Source: Haliclona indistincta (taxonomy: Eukaryota; Porifera; Demospongiae; Haplosclerida; Chalinidae). From it: DNA of 64,000 bases. Under the pieces are notes generated by a model. It saw only the letters and a list, made by a program, of their open reading frames with translations, was not told the origin of the DNA and searched no databases. Location of the stretch: contig OZ024791.1 in NCBI GenBank assembly GCA_964017065.1, forward strand, positions 2,489,410-2,553,409, in the 5' to 3' direction. The position numbers and the translations under genes are program-made. Shown here piece after piece: positions 55,801 through 64,000 of the stretch (positions are counted from its first letter, which is position 1; each line of letters opens with the position of its first letter).

Positions 55801-58800
55801 GTGATAATGGGGTTAATTGAGATAGAGTTGTTCGAAGACTGGATCAATGCTGAACCGACACCTCTGACATGAACACTGAGTGGAAGAGCCACAAATGGTG
55901 GGGGCTCTGATGATTGGTTGAGTTGGCAGACAATGCTTGTCATAGTAACAGAGATTACATCACACTTGTGGCCATCTCCAAACTCAACAGCCACTGAGTC
56001 TTTATCAGTACCAAAGCGCTCTCCGCTGATAGTTATTTGTGAGGTGAGGGTTGCCTTGTTAGGATACACTCCCGTTACTAAGGGTGTGTCACAAGGAGAG
56101 TAAACAAATAATGGAGAACTTGTCTGTGGTTGAAGGGAGTTAAGGTGTTGACATGATGAACATTGCGGTATCATTTCTCCACTACTTGTTTCTCCACTAC
56201 TACTTCCACCACTGCCACTACGCATCGCCATTTGGTCGAATATGTCCTTTTCATACATAGCCTCAAACCCGTGCACATGGACTCGGAACATGGCTTGTTT
56301 AGCTGATTGTAAGTCGCTTACCATCAATGTACTATTGTAAGGTGATGTTCTGCATCTAATTAAAGTAGGCATGACACTAGTAACTTGGCAGCTTCGTCCA
56401 TTACCATCAGCGACCATGATGTTGCTGGAATTATCTCCAAAGCCTTCTCCCTCGATCATGACTTCTGTTCCTCCAGCAAGAGATCCACTACAAGGTGAGA
56501 TAGCTGTCACACGTAGCTTATAAGAAAAGATAGGATAAAGAGAGGGAATGTTATTGCTGTCATCAATCGATCCATCAAGAGAAATAGCATGTCCTGAGAT
56601 AACATTGCTCATAACACTAGTTGCTAGGATTGCTTGACCATGAGATTTTGAATGCATGAAGACGGAGTAGCTACCAATAGCGCTTGGTGTGGTAGTACAG
56701 TTAATCTCCATGTTAGTCTGTGAGCGTACAACACATGTGCTGTTGCCAATGACAACTCCGAACATGCTATCGTCACCAAAGTTGTTTCCTCTTATGCTTA
56801 TAGCGGTTCCTCCAAATACTGATCCTTCTGCTGGAGCTACAGACTGGATGACTGGTGTCTGGCTTTGACTGTATTCATAGGCATCAGGTAGAGTCTCTCT
56901 TTGGTTGCCTACGACAACAGTTAGGTTGACCATTCCTTCAGCATGGGGCTGTGCCACACATCTAATGTACGTGAAATTGGACGACACGATCATACAAGGC
57001 TTATCGTCAAGCAGAACATGGTAGTCTTGAGAAAAACCGAAGCCTCTTCTGAAAGCTGACTGGAAGAACCCAACAGAGTAGTTACCCACTGAAGGAGCCA
57101 TGCGGAAACCAAACCCACTAATGGTAATCATGTTACCTCCTCCTACTCCACCACTTGCCATATCGACATTATCAACTGCCAGTGTGTACTCAAACAGCAT
57201 GGACGACACAGCATAACCAATCTCAGAGAACTGTACTCTGACAGGATAGAGACCGGCCATTTGCAATGAGGGCATGCACACTATATGAGTGCTGTTGTAA
57301 GATGTTACGTTGCATGAAGCGTTGCCAATAGTAACGGATTCTACAGCAAGGTCAGAAGGGACATTATCAACAATGATGGTGATGGGCTCGTCTCCACCAT
57401 CCAAGGGAAAGAAGCTATCAACACGAGGTGTCATTGCTTCAGAATAAGTAAAAGTACACATTTGGCTCTGACAAGAAGCAGGTATACAATTGACAATAAC
57501 TTCCACCTGGAGATAGAAAAGTCAGAAATTTTATTATGTAGCTCTCTTGTTGAACTGACCTGTGGTGAAGTCTCTGGAAGTCTGAGCATGTCTCCACGAA
57601 GTGGTCTAAAGAAGACGCCTCCTTCTGTGCGTTGATTCACAGTCACTGTAGCATTGACACCTGCTAATTCACTGTCAGTGATGTTCATCATTGGCTGGTC
57701 TCCTCCTCTTGCTGTCCATCTTGCTAGCCACTTGTATCCAGCACAGCTACCAGAACGAGTAACAGTAAACCCTCCTTGATCAGAGAATTCATTTTGTAAA
57801 AGTTCTTTCATTTCTTCACTAGTAGAGTTCACAGGAATGTCACTGATGCTATTGTCTTGAAATCTAACATGAAAGTGACCAGTAACTGGTGGACTGCCAG
57901 CAGCAACTCGCTCAATCATAACATTTGCATCATTGTTAGTAATAGTCATGAGAGGCATCCCAAATCCACAATCATGAGCGGTAAAAGAGAAAGTGTAAGT
58001 ACTTGATAGCTGACAGGAGGTATAGTCAGTTGGTGAAGAACATTGCAGAGCTAGTTGAGATTGCACAGCTACTGAACTAAAAAATATTCCATTTGGACGA
58101 ACAGCTCTTTCTGGTTGTATTGGTGTTACTGTAGAAGTAAGGAAAGAGTAAGAGTGTGCTGTGTAGAAACATTTTCTTACCTGTTCTTTCACTTGTTGAG
58201 ATGGATATTTCATCGATCCAGTAATCATGATCGGTTGCATCGAAGCTGATTTGATCAATCTTCAATTTATTTTCGTTGCTATTGAGATGTTCACGAAGTT
58301 TCTCGTAGAGATCAAAGCACACACGTCTCCAATTTGAGGTAGAGTACAAGGAAGTTTCGTCAGCTATCTCATAAAGCGTATCGTTGGCAGGTGTACGCAT
58401 TTGGAGTACTGATGGAGTTCCACTGTATGCAAAGCAAATCTACAAAGTGACAAAAATTCAATATTAATTTTTGATTAAGCACTACTGTCCAAAGACTTAC
58501 ATATCTGAATTGTGTTGGAGACGCTCCCACTGTTAATGATCCACCATTGTTTTTAACGCCTTCATAAGAGGTATAGTCACTTGACCAAACCGATCCTGGA
58601 TTTTTCAGAGAGTATCTGCCACAGTAAGACTCAACGCTACTGTCGAGAGCTCCTGTTGGTCGCTTGTTTAAGTTGATGTCAAACGTATCGACCCAAAACT
58701 GGAGTCCTCCTAAACGTCGTTGGCAGCTTGTGTTGAATAATTGCAACACAGCATCTCTCATGTCAGTGGTGGGTGTGGTCACAGTGAGACTAGATGTGGC

Positions 58801-59939
58801 TCGTTTACCAAGACCCAGTGAGAATGAAGGAGCAGCTAATAGAGACTGGACAGTAGAAGTGGTTTGACGACTGAATCCTGTACCATTGATGACAGTGATT
58901 CTTGGAATATTAGTTTGGAGTAATACGAAAATGACTTGTATTGTTAGTGTTTCTGAGGTGTCCTGAATTCTGACTTGAACACTCCCAACGCTTTCTAATG
59001 AAGTAAGAGAGTTGAGAGCACTTTCAATCTCTGAGGTTGTGAGAGGTGTGGCCAGTATAGCAGTGGTATTAGCGGCAAACTGCAGCCGGAAGCTGATTGT
59101 AGTAGAGCTGTTGATCTTAGTAAACACAATTGATTGGACGAGTGGTTCCAACGTTACTTTGACTCTCTGTATAAAAGATAGAACAGTATAAGTGCCAAGA
59201 GACAGTATGACAGTATAGTGTTATCAGAAGGATAGCACAAAATACTAAGAGATGCACACAATACAAACCTGTGTTTCAAGCACCACATCTGATGATACAT
59301 CAATCTCTTGCTCCTCATGGTCTGCCAGTACCTGATCATCAGTTAAGTTCAACGAGAGAGCTTTCACTCCAAACCCCAAAGACCATCTTCCTGGTCCCTG
59401 GGCATGCAAAGCCTCTATATAGTATGACTTCCCGGCCTCTAATCTGATTCGTCTAGAGGATTGTGATGGAAAACGGTCCCATTCATTAGTAGCAAAAGGA
59501 ACATCAGCAATCATTTCTTTGTGAGCTCGTGAAGTGTTTGGGCTAAGATAAAGTCTACTTTGGTCGTCAGAAAGTATCGAAAAAATGTAGTCACTGGTAA
59601 TAGGAGGAACGAAGAACCCAGTGTAGCGCTGGTTAAAGTTTCTATTTTCCCCAAATGAAGATGGATGTGAACTAGTCCGGTAAGTCCTCTCTTCAATAGT
59701 GAACATACCAGCTGAGCTATTTGGATACGCATACGGATACTGCTCTACAAGATTCAAGTTAACGTTAGATCCCAAAAACACCTCTCGTGCAAGACCACGT
59801 CCACCTAATAGATGACATCATAATGATGTAGTGCAATGTCATGTGACCTGACCTGGATAGACATCACTGGAGGGTGGAGCAGGTCCTGTAGTACACTGTA
59901 TTGTGGTTGCTGTGACATTTCTTATTGCACAAGGAACAC

Positions 59940-60005
<66 letters not shown>

Positions 60006-63000
60006 GATAATACTATGCATGTCAGCATGTAACTAACCTCCTACTTTCACTTGGACATCATTACGAAGATCATTGAAGTGTCTTCCATGAATAGTTATCA
60101 ATGTTCCACCTTCAGCACTGCCCTCACTGGGCTCCACCCTACTGATGTCTGTAGAGACAAAGGAATACGCATGTTGAAAAATGAAAAACATGGTATCGAG
60201 TGTATTGGGAAATATGATTTTGCGCTTAGCAGCAATGCTAAAAACTCAATTTGGTACTCAAATAATACTACCCCAGATTGTTACCAGGCTGTGTGGATGT
60301 GTGTATGAGCATGTGTGTGCATTGGTATCAGGATGTGTGTATGAGCATGTGTATGTGCATGCATTGGTACCAGGATGTGTAGTTGTGTGTATGAGCATGT
60401 GTATGTGTATGTGCATGAATTGGTACCAGGATGTGTGTATGAGCATGTGTATGTGCATGCATTGGTACCAGGATGTGTAGTTGTGTGTATGAGCATGTGT
60501 ATGTGTATGTGCATGAATTGGTACCAGGATGTGTGTGTGTGTGCATGCATTGGTACCAGGATGTGTATGTGTATGCATTGGTACCAGGATGTGTGTGTGT
60601 GTGTGCATGCATTGGTACCAGGATGTGACTGCACTAGGTAGTGTCTCAGTTTGTTGTCAAGTGAGAAATAACGAAGATTGGTTGCTGTTCTGCAGAGAAT
60701 ATGAACAGAATGCTTGACTCTTGTGACATTCAGTAACTTACTTTCCATATTCAGAGAGTGCAAGTGAAACATTCATGGAGTCTGTTGAGTGTAAAATACA
60801 CATGATGGTTTGACCGAATAAACAATAGCAGGAAATTGTTACCGATTCTGTTGGTTATTGGTCGACATCTGACAGTACCAAACCTACTGTTACCATTATT
60901 TCGTAGAAATCCTCCGTATCTAAGAAAGTACGATGTAACACAATGGACCAGTCTCAGTCCCATATTATCTGCTTACTCTTGGTTAGCATCATTCCTGGGG
61001 TCACATGACTCTCCACCCACTAACATACGAGTGAGTTTCTGGGTGCTACTTCCACCAATATCTTCATCAATGTCTTGAGTGTCCGACACTTTAACAGTAA
61101 TGATGTAACCAGTGACATTAAGAACAGTATTTTCACCTAAAAGGAGAGAGTATTATAACTCACAAACATGTTCTCTTCCATCTAGACCAAAACATACCAG
61201 GTATGAATGTCAATGGATTAACTTCTTGTACAGTAGGTGTAGCCGAGGTACTGTTCGAATACTGAAATTTATTAATAAAACTTACTTAACATAGATAATA
61301 GCAATACCGTAAATCGGCGATTATGATAAACATCCACAAAAATACCATCTACTGAAACATTGAGTCTGTACGACCCATGTTGACCATCAGGAGAAGCTCT
61401 AAACAAGAGATAGAGATAAGCAATGCTTCCCTCTCCATCTTATGTGAATGAGTCCAGTGTGAGTTACCGTGTTGTGCAGACTATCTGACGACTGTTGGTA
61501 GAATATTGTACAACATCACAGAGTACAGAGGGTCCACCAGTGATGGTACTGGTGAAGAACACACGATTACCAAGAGTAGCATTCTGGAAATTGAACTGGT
61601 CTGTTGAAAAACCTATCAGAGAAACAGTATAAGAGCACAGAGGGTGCTAACAGCTGCAAACTACTACTAATTTGAAAACAAGGATAATGACAATCATTAT
61701 GTTACAGTGATTTGAAGAGATCTTGCAACGCCACAATCAAAGCAGAAGTAACACATTTCTTACATTGACAAATCAAACACGCGCAGGTCCGCACATGATC
61801 AGCCATGTTTGATTGGTCAATGTATTACTTCCACTTTGACTGTGGCTTTGCAAGCAAATCGCTGTACAATGTATGATGTGTAGAATAGAGTACTTTAATT
61901 TGTTTCCTGGGTCATGATTTTTGTAGGATTCAAATAGCAGCAAATTTTCTTTCGCAGTTCTGTTTTGATGAAAATTACAGCCAGTGCCAGTGCCTGTGTT
62001 AACATTTCGTGTCCTATTATTTTCGAAAATGTCACTAGAAATCGTAAGATTTTAAATTGTGTCACTCCTGAGAAACTGTAAGCACATTATGTTGCTTTGA
62101 TGGAACAAGCCAGCTTTTGATCTATATGCTTTATCGTGTTCTTTCAACATAGTTATGTTTGGCAGGTTACCGTTACCTACATATGTTATGGGATGTACTA
62201 AGTTTGTTCTGTTACATGAAGTTCGTGAGACCTGACTCATGAGGATTATTGTATACGTACATGTTAAAATGTTTGTTCAGTACAGTAATCGTCAACAGTG
62301 AACAACTCTGGTATGTGAGGCATGAATATGCACGATCTTTCTCTCTCTCACCTTTTCCATTTATTGTGATTTTAGTTCCACCAGCAAGACTACCTCTGGT
62401 AGGCGACAGGCTGTCCACAACTAAAGACATTGCAATTATAATTAGAGGGAGAAAATGAATGGAAGCATAGGCTGACCAGGCGCTATTGGTGTACTGGTGT
62501 GATCTTCAGAGTCAGTATGAATTTGAGCAACTTCACTAGATCGTGCTAAACAGAAAAGACCACTGTCTGTGTATTGCATGCATAACCAGTTAGAGCTCAC
62601 AGCATAGTCTGCCATTGATGCACTGGTTTGCCTCTTCTGGACAATCTTGACAACCACTGCCAGTTCTATACACTTCACCTCCTAACGCACTGCATAGTAA
62701 GACATTTCATTCATCAGTACACATAATTATTTTTTTGTCACATAACGTGATAATAATATTTTAATTCATGTGTTCGATCTCATGTAGTGGAAGACTAACT
62801 GTTATCTCTCACCCTGGTCCATAGTAGCAGATCAGCAAGGAGCTCAACAGTCCCCTCACAATGCTGCAGTCCGCCATACCACACCCCAGCATGCTGCTCC
62901 GAGCAAACAGGACCTGTAGTATGGTTCCCATAGTAACTGAACAGTGAATGAAGGTGCTATCAGTCAGTATTAGCAGCTGGTGGGCACTAACCAACTCATT

Positions 63001-63905
63001 ATAATAAGCACTTGCTCATTACTACAACTAGCAAGTAATTAGCACTAACTAAACCCTGTTTGCACTCACTCCTAGATTCATGCATTACAGCATGCATCTA
63101 GCTTTACAGTGGAACCTCTCTAAGGCGGACACCATTGGGACCTACAAAAATCGTCCATTATAGAGAGGGTGTCCTCTGGTCAGAGGTTCATGTGGGTTAT
63201 ATTTGGGATTCCATTATAGAGGGATGAGGGGTGCTCTAAGAGGGGTTCCACTGTATTCTCGACTCTATTACTGCATGTAGTTTACCTGTCACGGCACGGT
63301 ATAACAACAAACAACTAGACAATAATGCATCTACATGTCTGAATTAAAAAAAAGTGTGTTAGTCTGCTGCGGGTGCTCAACCATGTAGCTACTCGTATCA
63401 CTTCATAAGTTTTATTCATAGTAACATCTTGCATGTACATCGTACGTGGTGTACCTGATTTCTCTGTTCTATTTTGCAGTCTTGTTTTCCGTTAAACCAG
63501 CACTCAACTGCGTCACTACTCAGTCCCGTTGCGTTTCGTAGCCGGTTGACACCGATCCATGTCAAGCCAGGGAGTATGTTCGCTCTGTCTGCTGCAGTAC
63601 TTGAAATTGGACTGCATTCGCTTGCTTCTGCCTGTGCTCTGGCAGCCAGTATGGAGTTCCATTCCTGAATGAACATATAACGCTCATCAATGCTAGTTTG
63701 CATAGTATAATAAACTCACCAGCTGGAGCATATTAGAGGCGCCCACACTGGAGCGCCTTTCATTGTGAGTAGTGAGCAGGACACTCTTCTGCACAGTACT
63801 GAGCTGAGCCTGAGCAATTGATCCAGTGAACGCTAGCAGCGCGAGTTGGAATACGAGTACAGTCACTGCAGTGATCGCAGCGTGTTCCCGCGTGAGCCGC
63901 GCCAT
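46833..63905 (-). CDS. Giant fibrocystin-L-like membrane protein with N-terminal CAP domain
   Basis: Exons 5'->3': 63905-63720, 63664-63455, 62976-62813, 62689-62601, 62545-62477, 62420-62352, 61612-61468, 61398-61308, 61261-61198, 61136-60977, 60919-60843, 60781-60742, 60141-60038, 59939-59853, 59804-59269, 59166-58501, 58439-58181, 58128-57560, 57506-46833. Phases join throughout, about 4752 aa. Order: signal peptide; CAP/SCP domain with Cys-rich tail (about 30-216: VLLTTHNERRSSVGASNMLQ, SMLGCGMADCS, CYYGPG, CQDCPEEANQC); IPT/TIG repeats; PA14 (about 530-680: RYTGFFVPPITSDYIFSILS); many IPT repeats (to about 2300); G8 (about 2305); parallel-beta-helix region; second G8 (about 3135); RRRR furin-like site (about 4069); membrane span TIIVCSVLGGVLLLIATAIV (about 4545); 180-residue cytoplasmic tail. 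From PA14 on this is PKHD1L1/fibrocystin architecture, a ciliary or stereociliary coat protein in vertebrates. Exon 3's acceptor is the least certain. Confidence 0.88.
48873..48884 (-). other. Tetrabasic proprotein-convertase-like site
   Basis: Four Arg codons within SESSRRRRAASS of the fibrocystin-L-like protein, on the outer side about 470 residues before the membrane span. Fibrocystin is known to be shed after convertase cleavage, so a similar cut is inferred here. Confidence 0.45.
59941..60001 (-). repeat. (TC)n tract at a fibrocystin-L acceptor
   Basis: About 30 TC units on the sense (minus) strand, running directly into CAG|GTGTTCC at 59940/59939. Confidence 0.92.
60296..60630. repeat. 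Minisatellite with GCATTGGTACCAGGATGTGT core
   Basis: Seven or so units combining GCATTGGTACCAGGATGTG with GTGTATGAGCATGTGTATGT spacers. It lies in the intron between fibrocystin-L exons 12 and 13. Long open frames across it on both strands (HTHTH.., LVPMH..) are by-products. Confidence 0.88.
61703..61868. mobile_element. Hairpin MITE with TACAGTGATTTG / CAAATCGCTGTA ends
   Basis: Nearly the whole element is an inverted repeat. The left arm contains CTTGCAACGCCACAATCAAA and GACAAATCAAACA; the right arm contains the complement (TGTTTGATTGGTCAATG, TTTGACTGTGGCTTTGCAAG). TA borders both ends. It is in an intron of the fibrocystin-L-like gene and has no coding capacity. Confidence 0.7.
63105..63255. 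mobile_element. MITE, TACAGTGGAACC family (copy 6)
   Basis: Reverse-orientation relative of the copy at 7101-7272, colinear over its full length apart from short deletions. Ends TACAGTGGAACCTCTCTAAG and its inverse. Located in the intron after exon 2 of the fibrocystin-L-like gene. Confidence 0.75.
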
Positions 63906-64000
63906 CTGGAAATACTATCTGCGTGCCGCCACTCTTTTTTATATCAATTCAATACCGGTACTATTGAGGAAATGCCAATTATCACTCACAGCCAATAATT

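Noticed and set aside
60181..60772. HTHTH/LVPMH and CVYEHV frames on both strands
   Set aside because: Produced by the minisatellite in a fibrocystin-L intron.
1..64000. tRNA, rRNA, CRISPR arrays, operons, ribosome binding sites
   Set aside because: None seen; the splice structure and promoters are eukaryotic, and the regularly spaced repeats are satellites without spacers.

Overview
This is eukaryotic DNA from a compact metazoan genome. Most genes are split by introns of about 45-100 bp with GT-AG ends, and I joined exons by eye using splice consensus plus reading-frame phase. The gene set (gamma-secretase APH-1, a tetraspanin, JMJD6, an LC3C-type ATG8, AIFM1, class II Rab11-FIP, fibrocystin-L, ankyrin-ROC-COR-Death, endoglycoceramidase), the A+T-rich intergenic DNA and the many TA-flanked MITEs fit an early-branching animal. 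A demosponge (haplosclerid/Amphimedon-like) is my best guess; that is inference, not a database match.

Layout. 1-3.7 kb: 3' end of one flavin amine oxidase, a complete tandem copy, a decayed alpha-arrestin copy and an intact alpha-arrestin. 4.0-8.1 kb (-): a 15-exon endoglycoceramidase. 8.2-13.7 kb: four genes for tiny secreted sushi-like peptides (two families, A and B) in direct and inverted duplications, mixed with broken pieces of the flanking genes. 14.7-17.4 kb (-): LC3C-like ATG8, head-to-head with a Pro-rich/Lys-His-rich protein (17.7-18.5 kb). 18.5-20.3 kb: repeats. 20.3-22.0 kb (-): a C-terminally short crooked-neck splicing factor. 23.6-26.9 kb (-): AIFM1, head-to-head with an ankyrin-ROC-COR-Death-Death protein (27.0-30.5 kb). 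30.6-34.8 kb (-): class II Rab11-FIP, head-to-head with a small Death-domain protein (35.0-35.7 kb). 36.1-38.6 kb: tetraspanin. 39.1-42.4 kb: JMJD6. 42.7-44.7 kb (-): disordered Ser/Pro-rich protein, head-to-head with APH-1 (44.9-46.5 kb). 46.8-63.9 kb (-): a membrane protein of about 4752 aa with an N-terminal CAP domain, PA14, IPT repeats, two G8 domains and one transmembrane helix; 75% of it lies in a single 10.7-kb exon.

Themes. Four divergent gene pairs have start codons 117-355 bp apart. Every long (CT)n microsatellite lies at the 3' end of an intron with CT on the sense strand, so it serves as a polypyrimidine tract. At least seven copies of one pogo/Tigger-like MITE family are present. 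Several genes concern cell death, autophagy or membrane traffic (AIFM1, two Death-domain proteins, LC3, Rab11-FIP, tetraspanin, APH-1). The most novel items are the one-disulfide mini-sushi peptides, the CAP-fibrocystin-L fusion and an LC3 that ends exactly at its conjugating glycine.
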